A stretch of DNA of 64,000 nt. Origin: Streptomyces acidicola. Its GTDB lineage: Bacteria > Actinomycetota > Actinomycetes > Streptomycetales > Streptomycetaceae. The stretch covers positions 58,584 to 122,583 of the forward strand of contig NZ_VMNX01000004.1 in assembly GCF_009377235.1 (NCBI RefSeq), written 5' to 3'. Made by a program: the position numbers and the translations under genes. How positions within the stretch are numbered: the first letter of the stretch is position 1; each line of letters opens with the position of its first letter. Below are positions 17,771 through 25,572 of the stretch, piece after piece. The notes under the pieces were generated by a model. The model searched no databases and was not told where the DNA came from. It saw nothing but the letters and a program-made list of their open reading frames with translations.

Positions 17771-18271
17771 CTATGCCAAGTCGACGGGGCGGGTACGTAG
17801 TTTGGCCGCGATGCGGGCCAGGGTCCGCTGGTCAGCGGCGGTCAGCGGGTCGAGCACCAGCTGACGCACCGCGCGCACATGCGTCGGCGCCGCGGCGACG
17901 ACCACCTCGTAGCCGGTGACGGTCAGAGCGGCGATGGTGAAGCGGCCGTCCTCGGGATCGGGGAAGCGCTCCACCCATCCCCGCTGCTCGAAGCGCTTGA
18001 CGACATTGGACAGGCGGGAGAGCGAGCCGTTCGCGAGGTACGCCAGTTCACTCATCCGCAGACGGCGCTCCGGGGTCTCGGAGATGTGACTGAGCGTCAG
18101 GTACTCGAAAAGCGTCAGGCCGGCCTCACGCTGCAGCGGCGACTCCAGTCGTCCCGGCAGCAGCAGAACAAGTGAGACCAGCCCGGTCCAGGCTTCCTTC
18201 TCGGCCGCGGTGAGCCACAGTGGTTCGTCCGCTGTGCCACCGCCGGTGTCCGGGGGTGAGGGGCTGGTCAT
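17771..18271 (-). CDS. MarR family transcriptional regulator
   Basis: 166 residues, normal for MarR. The winged-helix region is LTLFEYLTLSHISE...LRMSELAYLANGSLSRLSNVVKRFEQRGWVER, with the wing PEDGRFTIAALTVTGYE. MarR dimers bind palindromes and are released by small ligands. It is divergent from the RidA gene; the 92-base gap holds two copies of a palindromic element built on TGACTTCA/TGAAGTCA, making this protein the obvious autoregulator. Ligand unknown. Confidence 0.92.
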   Translation of the reverse strand: MTSPSPPDTGGGTADEPLWLTAAEKEAWTGLVSLVLLLPGRLESPLQREAGLTLFEYLTLSHISETPERRLRMSELAYLANGSLSRLSNVVKRFEQRGWVERFPDPEDGRFTIAALTVTGYEVVVAAAPTHVRAVRQLVLDPLTAADQRTLARIAAKLRTRPVDLA

Positions 18272-18295
18272 GAGGACACCTTACCAAGCGGGATT

Positions 18296-18313
18296 GACTT
18301 CACGCGTGAAGTC
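18296..18313. promoter_or_regulatory. Perfect palindrome, probable MarR operator 1
   Basis: GACTTCACGCGTGAAGTC is its own reverse complement over 18 bases. It lies 24 bases upstream of the MarR start codon, where binding would block the marR promoter. A second near-copy is centred 33 bases away, about three helical turns. Confidence 0.75.
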
Positions 18314-18326
18314 CAACCGTGGTATT

Positions 18327-18348
18327 TTGACTTCACACATGAAGTCAA
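18327..18348. promoter_or_regulatory. Second palindrome, probable MarR operator 2
   Basis: Nine-base arms TTGACTTCA and TGAAGTCAA are separated by CACA. They share the core of the site at 18296-18313. The element ends 15 bases before the RidA start codon, overlapping the likely leader of that gene. Confidence 0.75.
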
Positions 18349-18363
18349 TCGAGAGGAATTTCC

Positions 18364-18801
18364 ATGTCTGCCGCCGCCACGAGCACACCGGAGTTCTTCG
18401 TCACCCCCGGCTACGGCGAGACACAACTGGTCGCCATGCACTACAGCCAGGCGGTGCGGACCGGGGACCGCGTCGAGACCTCGGGGCAGGGCGGATGGGA
18501 CGACGACTGGAACTTCCCCGAGGCTCTGGAGGACGAGATCATCCAGGCGTTCGACAACGTCGAGCGGACTCTCGCGCCGGCCGGCGCCACGTGGCGCGAC
18601 GTCATCGCCGTGAACTCGTACCACATCCCGAGTGCCGCGGACTCCATCGACGAGGATCACAACCGGGTCATGGTCGAGCAGTTCCGCCGACGTATGGGCG
18701 ACCGCGCGCCCATCTGGACGGAGGTCGGGGTGTCGGCGCTCGGTGCCCCCGGGATGCGCGTCGAGATCCGCGTCACCGCCATCCTCGGCCACGGCGGCTG
18801 A
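18364..18801 (+). CDS. RidA/YjgF family protein
   Basis: 145 residues. RidA proteins hydrolyse reactive enamine/imine intermediates such as 2-aminoacrylate, or act on related metabolites, as trimers in the cytoplasm. The C-terminal signature GAPGMRVEIRVTAIL carries the conserved Arg that binds the carboxylate. The N-terminus (YGETQLVAMHYSQAVRTGDRVETSGQGG) has the usual pattern. AGAGGAA lies about 8 bases before the ATG. Divergence from the MarR gene and the shared operators suggest repression until a ligand appears. Confidence 0.9.
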   Translation: MSAAATSTPEFFVTPGYGETQLVAMHYSQAVRTGDRVETSGQGGWDDDWNFPEALEDEIIQAFDNVERTLAPAGATWRDVIAVNSYHIPSAADSIDEDHNRVMVEQFRRRMGDRAPIWTEVGVSALGAPGMRVEIRVTAILGHGG

Positions 18802-18903
18802 CCGGCGCCTCGCGGACCGTATCCACGCCAGACGTCGCATGAACCGGCCACGCACATGAACCGGCCATGCGGCAGTGCGGCTGCCCGTGGCATCGGGCGT
18901 GAC

Positions 18904-19256
18904 CTATGCGAAACGGCCCAGGTCGCGGGTGCAGGCCTCATGCCAAAGCCGCGAATCAGCGGAGTCCGCCGCCCCCACGAAGGCGCTCACGGCGGCGGTT
19001 CGCTGGGCACGTTTCGGCGTGCCCAGCGCCTGGGCGATCCGGTCCGCGGCCACCGGGCGGCGGTGATCGGTTCGTGGGGGAGTGAGGCCCGGATCACGTC
19101 CGCGTCCCTCGCCTCCACGGCGGCCTGCGACCACCGCCCGGAGGGGAAGTCCGGAGCCGGAACGAGGCCCGTGTGCCATGCCCACCGGAAGGCGGCAACG
19201 GGGACGCGCGGGCGCTTCGCGATCTGGCCGTCGTCGTATGCGGTGAGTCGTGCCAT
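18904..19256 (-). pseudogene. Frameshifted hypothetical protein (MARLTAYDDGQ family)
   Basis: The frame starting at the ATG at 19256 reads MARLTAYDDGQIAKRPRVP...LPHEPITA, resembling from memory a conserved small streptomycete protein. Near 19052 the sensible reading moves by one base to AADRIAQALGTPKRAQRT and continues to a stop at 18904. A single missing base explains the switch; restoring one codon position gives ITAAR-VAADRIAQALG. Either a real pseudogene or a sequencing error. Function unknown. Confidence 0.6.
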
Positions 19257-19396
19257 GGGGGATCTTCCTCTCTCGTCGTCCGCCCGGATCGGGCGAAGAC
19301 GACCGCGACGGAACAGGCACCTGAAAGGCCATCAAGAGCTCCGTTCGCCGGGACGACCTGACCACGGGCTCGCCCTCGCCCCGTACGCCGCATCCA

Positions 19397-19524
19397 TATG
19401 CAGTTGTCAACAGCGGAGCGATCGCCCTCGGCCACCCGTTGCGGGCCGCCGCGGCCGGTTCGGGCTCCAAGCAGTGGACGAAGGCGGCGGCCAGGTGAAC
19501 GTGACGATCACCGAGAGGCTCTGA
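19397..19524 (+). pseudogene. Thiolase (acetyl-CoA acetyltransferase) C-terminal remnant
   Basis: From about 19404 one frame reads [15 protein letters not shown], the thiolase active-site block (normally [13 protein letters not shown] with the catalytic His). After a frame change it reads [23 protein letters not shown] with a stop at 19522-19524, matching the family tail in which a CxGGG motif holds the second catalytic Cys, here Asp. Only about 40 residues survive and there is no start. A dead fragment. Confidence 0.65.
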
Positions 19525-19618
19525 TGAGGAACCCTGGCGCCCGCCTTGCTGATCCACTTCGGCCGCCGAGCCGTGCTAGGGTTTCCGTAGTTGCAGTTGT
19601 GGTACCCATGAAACTATG

Positions 19619-19648
19619 TGCGCCTGACGGGAAACTCCTTCAGGCGCA
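19619..19648 (+). promoter_or_regulatory. Hairpin in the cspA 5' leader
   Basis: Nine-base arms TGCGCCTGA (19619-19627) and TCAGGCGCA (19640-19648) enclose a 12-base loop. The element lies about 55 bases before the cspA start in a leader that has no ORF. Cold-shock mRNAs commonly have structured leaders that control temperature-dependent translation; that role here is inferred. Confidence 0.55.
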
Positions 19649-19703
19649 TTATTTGTTTTCCGGCATCTCCGGATGGGGCCTCTGCCTACAGAAGGAGAAG
19701 GTC

Positions 19704-19907
19704 ATGGCACAGGGAACCGTGAAGTGGTTCAACGCCGAAAAGGGTTTCGGCTTCATCCAGCAGGACGGCGGCGGTCCCGACGTCTTCGCTCACTACTCGA
19801 ACATCGCGACCCAGGGCTTCCGTGAGCTCCAGGAGGGCCAGCGGGTCTCCTTCGACGTCACGCAGGGCCAGAAGGGCCCGCAGGCGGAGAACATCGTCCC
19901 CGCCTGA
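19704..19907 (+). CDS. cspA: Cold shock protein, CspA family
   Basis: 67 residues, standard size for a single cold-shock domain. RNP1 motif KGFGFIQ at residues 13-19 and RNP2 DVFAHYS at 26-32 are intact. It binds single-stranded nucleic acid and acts as an RNA chaperone. Strong ribosome site AGAAGGAGAAGG upstream. A hairpin precedes it, and a 14-bp stem terminator follows 22 bases after the stop, so it is probably a monocistronic unit ahead of the helicase. Confidence 0.97.
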   Translation: MAQGTVKWFNAEKGFGFIQQDGGGPDVFAHYSNIATQGFRELQEGQRVSFDVTQGQKGPQAENIVPA

Positions 19908-19929
19908 TCGCCGGACGCGTATCCGCTTA

Positions 19930-19966
19930 CCGGGGTCCGCACCGTCATGGTGCGGACCCCGGTTTG
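19930..19966 (+). terminator. Intrinsic terminator after cspA
   Basis: Perfect 14-base arms at 19930-19943 and 19949-19962 (CCGGGGTCCGCACC and its complement) with a five-base loop, followed by TTT. Stem is GC-rich. It overlaps an apparent ATG at 19947, which argues against that codon as the helicase start. Confidence 0.8.
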
Positions 19967-19994
19967 TGCTGTTTCCAGGAAGGCAGATCACTGC

Positions 19995-21737
19995 ATGTCC
20001 CGCATGTCCCGCAGGCCCCAGAAGCCGAACCGGCGCGCCTCGTCACCCTCGCCGTCCGCGTCGTCACGGCGTGAGTTCCGGCTGCCGGAAAGCACGACAC
20101 CCGCACTCCCCGCCGTCGAGGACTTCGCCGGTCTGGACATGCCCGCGGGGCTGCTGAAGACGCTCACCGCGCAAGGCGTGACCACCCCTTTCCCTATCCA
20201 GGCCGCCACGCTGCCCAACTCGCTCGCCGGCCGTGATCTGCTGGGCCGGGGACGCACCGGCTCCGGCAAGACCCTCGCGTTCGGCCTGGCGCTCCTGGCC
20301 CGCACGGCCGGACTCCGCGCGGAGCCCAAGGCACCCCTCGCCCTCGTGCTGGTGCCCACCCGTGAACTCGCCCAGCAGGTCACGGACGCGCTGACCCCCT
20401 ACGCGACGGCGGTGAACCTCCGACTGGCCACCGTGGTCGGCGGGCTGTCCATCACCAAGCAGGCCGGTGTGCTCCGGCGCGGCGCCGAGGTGGTTGTGGC
20501 GAGTCCCGGCAGGCTCAACGACCTCGTGGAACGCGGGGACTGCGTGCTCGACCAGGTACGCATCACGGTGCTGGACGAAGCCGACCAGATGACCGACATG
20601 GGCTTCCTGCCGCAGATCACCAAGCTGATCCAGCAAGTACGGCCCGACGGACAGCGCATGCTCTTCTCGGCCACCCTGGACGGCAACATCGACCGCCTGG
20701 TGCAGCGGTTCCTGACCGACCCCGTGGTGCACTCCGTGGACCCGTCCGCGGGAGCGGTGACCACCATGGAGCACCACGTGTTCCATGTCCTGGACGAGAC
20801 CGACAAGAAGGCCGTCACCACGCGCATCGCGGCCCGTGACGGCCGGGTCATCCTCTTCCTCGACACCAAGAGATCCGCCGACCGGCTCGCCAAGCGGCTC
20901 CTGGCCGTCGGTGTCCGCGCGGCGGCACTGCACGGAGGCCGTTCCCAGCCACAGCGCAACCGCACCCTGGAACAGTTCAAGAACGGCCAGGTCACCGCAT
21001 TGGTGGCGACGAACGTCGCGGCCCGGGGCATACACATCGACGACCTCGACCTCGTCGTGAACGTCGATCCGCCCATCGACCACAAGGACTACCTCCACCG
21101 GGGCGGCCGCACGGCCCGCGCCGGCGGCTCCGGCAGCGTGGTCACGCTGGTCCTGCCCACCCAGAAACGGGACGTCACCCGGCTCATGTCGGACGCGGGC
21201 ATCCGCCCCCGTTCGGCCCGCATCACGTCGAGCGACGCGGAACTGGCCACCATCACCGGCGCCCGCGAGCCTTCCGGCGTTGCCGTCACCATCGAGGTCC
21301 CTCAGCCGGCGGCACCGACGGCGTCCCGGCCGGACGGGAAGACCGGTACCAAGCCCGGCAGGCGATCCGGCCGTCGACGCCAGAACGGCGCCGAGGCCAA
21401 AACAGCGACAGGTGCCGCCGCCACCAGGACGCAGCGCCGGGGCTCCGACCGCCGGGCCGCGGCCGAGGCGACAGCGCCTGGCGGCACCTCCGCAACCGGT
21501 GGACGCGGTTCTGCCCGCCGGACGGGATCCGGCGGGGCCACGGGCGGTGTCGTTGGCGCGGACGGCCGCAGTCCCGACCGCCGGGCCTCGGCCGGTGCGG
21601 CGACCGGCGCTGCCTCCGGCAAGGCTGCCCGTGGATCCGGCCGACGGGTAGCGGCCGGCGGAGCCACCGGTGGCGCTGCCGGGACCCGAGGCCGTAGTTC
21701 CGACCGCCGAGGCGGCCGCCGCACCTCGGCCACCTGA
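19995..21737 (+). CDS. DEAD-box RNA helicase
   Basis: 580 residues if started at the ATG at 19995 (or 20004); the earlier ATG at 19947 lies inside the cspA terminator. Helicase motifs in order: Q-motif region TPFPIQAATLP, Walker A GRTGSGKT, Ia PTRELAQQ, DEAD in VLDEADQM, SAT, GIHIDDLDLVVNVD and HRGGRTARAG. The last ~170 residues are a low-complexity Arg/Gly/Ala/Thr tail with repeated RGSDRR/GRSPDRR-like units, a likely RNA-binding tail. The cspA-helicase order is common in streptomycetes and fits RNA unwinding in the cold. Confidence 0.93.
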   Translation: MSRMSRRPQKPNRRASSPSPSASSRREFRLPESTTPALPAVEDFAGLDMPAGLLKTLTAQGVTTPFPIQAATLPNSLAGRDLLGRGRTGSGKTLAFGLALLARTAGLRAEPKAPLALVLVPTRELAQQVTDALTPYATAVNLRLATVVGGLSITKQAGVLRRGAEVVVASPGRLNDLVERGDCVLDQVRITVLDEADQMTDMGFLPQITKLIQQVRPDGQRMLFSATLDGNIDRLVQRFLTDPVVHSVDPSAGAVTTMEHHVFHVLDETDKKAVTTRIAARDGRVILFLDTKRSADRLAKRLLAVGVRAAALHGGRSQPQRNRTLEQFKNGQVTALVATNVAARGIHIDDLDLVVNVDPPIDHKDYLHRGGRTARAGGSGSVVTLVLPTQKRDVTRLMSDAGIRPRSARITSSDAELATITGAREPSGVAVTIEVPQPAAPTASRPDGKTGTKPGRRSGRRRQNGAEAKTATGAAATRTQRRGSDRRAAAEATAPGGTSATGGRGSARRTGSGGATGGVVGADGRSPDRRASAGAATGAASGKAARGSGRRVAAGGATGGAAGTRGRSSDRRGGRRTSAT

Positions 21738-21743
21738 GCTGCA

Positions 21744-21850
21744 TCAGGCAAAGTTGCCCCTGGTGACGACTTTTCGTAGGCGTTTGCCCTGGGCGTGCTT
21801 GTTCTGCCAGTTGATGTAGCGGCCGCCAGGAACTGCTGGTCGGGAGGGGA
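21744..21850 (-). pseudogene. Possible transposase C-terminal tail
   Basis: A minus-strand frame ends YINWQNKHAQGKRLRKVV... and stops at 21744. It resembles the tail of some actinobacterial IS630-type transposases, but only about 30 residues look meaningful, so the assignment is weak. It sits between the helicase stop and a helicase remnant. Confidence 0.25.
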
Positions 21851-21929
21851 GGCGATCTCCACAATGTTCGCCTCCCCCCCAGGCCGCGACGCGCCGACAC
21901 CGTTTCGTCGTCAGGTGCGGGGAGTGGTT

Positions 21930-22340
21930 GTACCCGGACGCGGCACTGTGCCGCACCAACATCGGCGCCGGGGCGGAGTCATGCGTCTACTCGCCGACGG
22001 CCGACGCGTCGCCCTGACTGGGGAGGACAACGACCGGACGCATGGGCCATCGCGGCCCGCGACCCGGAGGACGGCCCCTGCACAAACCATCCGGAGCTGG
22101 TGCTGTTTGCCCCCTGGGGCGAACAGCAGGATTGCGCTGCCTACGACCCGGCCGGCCGTGACCTCCGGCCATGTGTCGATCTCGTCGACACTCACGGGGT
22201 CGACGCCGTCCTCGCGGCCGTCGATGAGCTGACTGACGAGTCGACCGCCGGCGTCACCGTCTCCAGCGCTCACAAGGCCAAAGGTCGCGAATGGCCTGCA
22301 GTGAAGATCGCAGACGCCTTCCCGGAGCCGAAAGGCACCG
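21930..22340 (+). pseudogene. UvrD/Rep-type helicase remnant with frameshifts
   Basis: Three frames in succession read like one helicase C-terminal half: LCRTNIGAGAES (about 21948-21983), then RLLADGRRVALTG (from 21981), then from about 22028 to 22335 HPELVLFAPWGEQQDCAAYD and STAGVTVSSAHKAKGREWP, the last being helicase motif V. At least two frameshifts, no N-terminal ATPase half, and an abrupt end at about 22340 where MFS transporter sequence begins on the other strand. Clearly non-functional. Confidence 0.7.
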
Positions 22341-23759
22341 AGCGGTTTCTTCGGACTTGGCCGGTACGCACAGCCACGCGAGGGCTGCGGCGGTCAGGTA
22401 GGCGAGCGCGCCGATGGCCATGCTGGTGCGCAGCCCGGTGTTGTAGTCGGTGGCTGTGGCGAGCAGGCTGCCGCCGAGCGCAACGCCGGTGGCGCTGCCG
22501 ATCTGACGGGTGGTGTTGAACAGGGCTGAGGCGGCCCCTGAGTAACCGGGGGGTGCGGCACCCATCACGGTGGCAGTTGAGCCGGTGAGGGCGAAGGAGG
22601 TACCGAATCCCGCTGCCATCATCGGGACCACCAGCAGCGGGTAGGCGGGGTCGGCTCCCGCCGCAGCCCAGCCGGCCAGCCCCACAGCGGCCAGGAGCAT
22701 GCCGGAGATCACCAGCGGACGATCGCCGGTGCGGCGGGTCAGCCGCCCGGACAGGACGGAGGCGAACATGGTCGTCGCCACCGCCGGGAACAGCGCCAGC
22801 CCGGTGCCGAGAGCGCTGTAGCCGCGTTGGTGCTGGAATTCCACGCTGGCGGTGAACAGCATGCCGTAGAAGGCGAAGTTGAACAGCAGGCCGATGACGG
22901 ATCCGCCGCTCATCGCACGAGAGCGCAGCAGGCTCAGCGGAAGGACAGGGGACTGGGCCAGCCGCTCGCGCACCGCGAACGCCGCGGCGGCCAGCACGGC
23001 CAGGCCCACCCCGGCGAGAAACACCGGATCGGACCAGCCCCGCCGTCCGGCCTCGTTGAGCGCCGCGGTCAGCAGCGCCACCGCTGCCACGACTGCGCAC
23101 TGCGCCGGCCAGTCCAGGGCCCGGGTGGTGCGCCGGGGGGAGCGCGCCACATGCCGCAGCGTCAGCACCACGCAGGTCACACCGACGGGAAGGTTGATGA
23201 GGAACACCCAGCGCCAACCCACCGTGGAGACGAGCAGCCCGCCCAGCAGCGGGCCGACGGAGGCCGCGATGCCCGCCATCGAACCCCACAGCCCGAAGGC
23301 CCGCGAGCGTGCGGTCGGCGCCGGGTAGGCCTGCTGGAGCAGGGCCAGGGAACCGGGCACGATCAGCGCTGCGCCGAGCCCCTCGACCAGCCGGGCCGCA
23401 ACGAGGAAAGGAGCGTTCGGCGCGAGCGCGCACGCGGCCGAGGACGCAGTGAACACGGCTACGCCCGAGCAGAAGACCCGACGGTTGCCCAGCCGGTCGC
23501 CCAGCGCACCACCGGTCAGCAGAAACCCGGCGAAGACCAGGGTGTACCCGTCGGTGATCCACTGGATGCCGGTGAGCGAGGCCGACAGTTCCCGGCCGAT
23601 CACCGGCACGGCGACGTTGATGACTGTCACATCGAGGATCACCATGAAATACCCGGCGCACACCGCCAGCAGTGGTGCCCAGGACTGTTGCTCGGATTCC
23701 GGGGCCGCCTCAGGAGACGGCATGGACTCACCGTCACCGGCCGACTCCGCGAACGCCAC
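22254..23759 (-). CDS. MFS drug transporter, DHA2 (14-helix EmrB/QacA) type
   Basis: 501 residues from a GTG with GGAG about 10 bases upstream; an internal ATG at 23723 is possible. About 14 hydrophobic helices. Motif A appears as GGALGDRLGNRRVF and motif C-like GPLLGGLLVSTVGWRWVFLINLPVG, typical of proton-coupled multidrug efflux. The last ~30 residues (after LCVPAKSEE) are encoded antisense to the UvrD remnant, so the natural C-terminus has been replaced at a recombination junction near 22340. The core is intact and may still work. No adjacent TetR/MarR regulator. Confidence 0.9.
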   Translation of the reverse strand: MAFAESAGDGESMPSPEAAPESEQQSWAPLLAVCAGYFMVILDVTVINVAVPVIGRELSASLTGIQWITDGYTLVFAGFLLTGGALGDRLGNRRVFCSGVAVFTASSAACALAPNAPFLVAARLVEGLGAALIVPGSLALLQQAYPAPTARSRAFGLWGSMAGIAASVGPLLGGLLVSTVGWRWVFLINLPVGVTCVVLTLRHVARSPRRTTRALDWPAQCAVVAAVALLTAALNEAGRRGWSDPVFLAGVGLAVLAAAAFAVRERLAQSPVLPLSLLRSRAMSGGSVIGLLFNFAFYGMLFTASVEFQHQRGYSALGTGLALFPAVATTMFASVLSGRLTRRTGDRPLVISGMLLAAVGLAGWAAAGADPAYPLLVVPMMAAGFGTSFALTGSTATVMGAAPPGYSGAASALFNTTRQIGSATGVALGGSLLATATDYNTGLRTSMAIGALAYLTAAALAWLCVPAKSEETARCLSAPGRRLRSSLQAIRDLWPCERWRR

Positions 23760-23952
23760 AGCCCCAACTCCATCCCGTTCACGGAGGAACTTTGATCAAA
23801 AGCTACTGAAAGGTACATATACTCCATGGGTCGTGCGACCTCTCGCCAAGAACACGATCAGGCTCTCCTGGCGAGTGCCGGGGTGCCGTCAGAATCAGGC
23901 AGGCCACACCCGAGCTGGACGAAACGCTCTGCGGGATGAGGCAGCGACGGCG

Positions 23953-24262
23953 CCGCCGAAGTCCAAGGTCGACTTGTACGCGGCGATCCGCCGTGATGCC
24001 CGGACAGATGTCGTACCTGGCCTTGATGCGTGAATACGGAGTCGGATTCCGCAGGGTCAAGGTCGCGTTGGAGTTTGTCTGGCTGGAGCCGCGGAAGAAG
24101 CCGCGGCCGCGCGGGACACGCCTTGACCCCTACAAGCCGTTGATCGATCAGGTGCTGCGCTTGGATGTGGATGCCCCGCGCAAGCAGTGTCACCGTCGTC
24201 AAGCGGATCTTCGATCGGCTCCTGGACGAGCACGGATTTCCTCGGGCTGCGGTCACGTACTT
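23953..24262 (+). pseudogene. IS21-family transposase (IstA) N-terminal remnant
   Basis: Read across three frames: SKVDLYAAIRRDARTD, then MREYGVGFRRVKVALE and RGTRLDPYKPLIDQVLRLD, then VTVVKRIFDRLLDEHG. This matches the DNA-binding N-terminus of IstA-like proteins (HTH followed by the Y-K-P-x-I block). Two frameshifts, no DDE domain and no IstB. No terminal repeats found. Confidence 0.7.
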
Positions 24263-24355
24263 CCCCAGTCCGGAGGGTTCGGCGAGCCAGCAGCTGCGCA
24301 GTTCCTTTCAGTCGACGTCAGCACCTGCGGGCCGCGCAGTTCGGTCCGCTGGGGA

Positions 24356-25004
24356 TCAGTCCGTCGGCCAGAGCGGGGAATCGGCGTGCCGGACCCGGTA
24401 CCCGCCCGTCGTGACGATGGCGAAGGGGGCCGGCGCCATGCAGGAGTTCACCGAATCCATGTGCGCGTCAGCGCCGGTAGTCGTCCAATTCACTCCGCCG
24501 TCCCAGGAGAATCCCACCCGGTCGCGCGGCACCTTCCCGGGCTTGTCCTCGCCACCATCTTGGACACTGAACCCCAGCCGCTGTCCCACCCAGTCCGGGC
24601 CTCCGGTGCTCACCTCGGTGATGACGGCGGTCAGGGTGGCGCTGCCGGGTGCGGTCACCAGGCAGTCGACCGTGCCAGTGGCCGTGTAGGTGGTATCCCG
24701 CTCGGCCGAGTAGTGGGAGACCCTTACCGTGCCGTATGCGTCGGTCGGTAACCCGCTGGGCACGCCGGGGACCGGTCTGCTGTAGGGAGCGCCGTGTGCG
24801 TCAAAAGTGATCGAACGGATGTCGGCGTCCTTCAGATACGGCAGCCGGAACTCGGCTGCTCCGGTCACACGCGCGGGTAGCGGCGTTTCCGGCGACCTTC
24901 CGGACCGCCGCACCGATGACTCCCGTGGCGGCGACCACCAAGGCGATCACCGTGGCTGTGGATGCCGCCTTGCGGGTCGGGAAGAGAGAACGCGCAGGTC
25001 TCAT
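24356..25004 (-). pseudogene. Secreted hypothetical protein, frameshifted near the N-terminus
   Basis: The ATG at 25004 has GGAGG five bases upstream and opens a signal-like segment, RKAASTATVIALVVAATGVI. About 44 codons in, near 24870, the useful frame shifts by one base to ARVTGAAEFRLPYLKDADIR and continues 170 residues to 24356. The body is beta-rich with paired Cys (VDCLV and NSCMA) and SVQDGGEDKPGKVP, typical of small exported streptomycete proteins of unknown role. One indel separates the signal peptide from the body. It could be a pseudogene or a sequencing error. Confidence 0.6.
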
Positions 25005-25169
25005 GGAGCCTCCAGATTCGTGCCGTACAGGCGGAAGTCCTCCGCTCGTCGAGCCAATCCTCCGGGCCGCGTGGTCGCCGTGTCGTCGGTCCTGAGGCGC
25101 AACCACCCCTCTCGCGGTTGAGCCTGTCCTCCGTCTTCCGAGGCCAGAGCGTCGTGCTGCCCGGCGAAT

Positions 25170-25385
25170 GAGATGGGCGACAGGAAGGAAGTGTGATGCT
25201 TCACCTCGGGGCGGAGCGCGTTCTTGCCGGACTTCTTGTCCGCGAAGATCTTCAGGCACCAGGCACCAGGCACTAGGCACCCGGCACCCGGCGGCGGTGA
25301 GTGCGTCGATCTGTCGTTCGAGCTTCTGCCACCGGTCGAGACCCGGGCGTATCCGATCTTGATTTTGGTGCGGGCGAGGGGGGCG
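25170..25385 (-). pseudogene. Serine recombinase (resolvase/invertase) N-terminal remnant
   Basis: TKIKIGYARVSTGG (about 25330-25370) is the catalytic serine motif of resolvases. After a frame change, QKLERQIDALTAAGC follows, then a heptamer repeat interrupts, then KIFADKKSGKNALRPEVK, the next conserved block. The C-terminal helix-turn-helix is missing. At least one frameshift plus the repeat expansion make this a dead gene. Confidence 0.7.
25253..25294. repeat. Tandem heptamer (CAGGCAC-like), six units
   Basis: Units read CAGGCAC x3, TAGGCAC, CCGGCAC, CCGGCGG. It lies exactly between two conserved blocks of the resolvase remnant, so it looks like an expansion of a short in-gene sequence rather than an independent element. 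Confidence 0.75.
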
Positions 25386-25572
25386 GCCTGGCAGCTCAGC
25401 GAACAAATAATTGGTTGCCTGTTGGCGATGGTGGTGGATGCAATGTCCGGCATGATCACCCAGGTGCGCCCGCCACGGCGGGATGAGCTGAGATGAACGC
25501 CTACTACCGGGCCTTGCCACTCTGCGATCCGGGCAAACGGCAACCGAATCGTCGCTCGGGGGACGCCAGCGC

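Noticed and set aside
19947..19994. Upstream ATG for the DEAD-box helicase
   Set aside because: It lies inside the cspA terminator stem and lacks a ribosome site.
25253..25294. Iteron-type replication or attachment repeat
   Set aside because: The units sit inside a recombinase coding block and degenerate toward one end; slippage is simpler.
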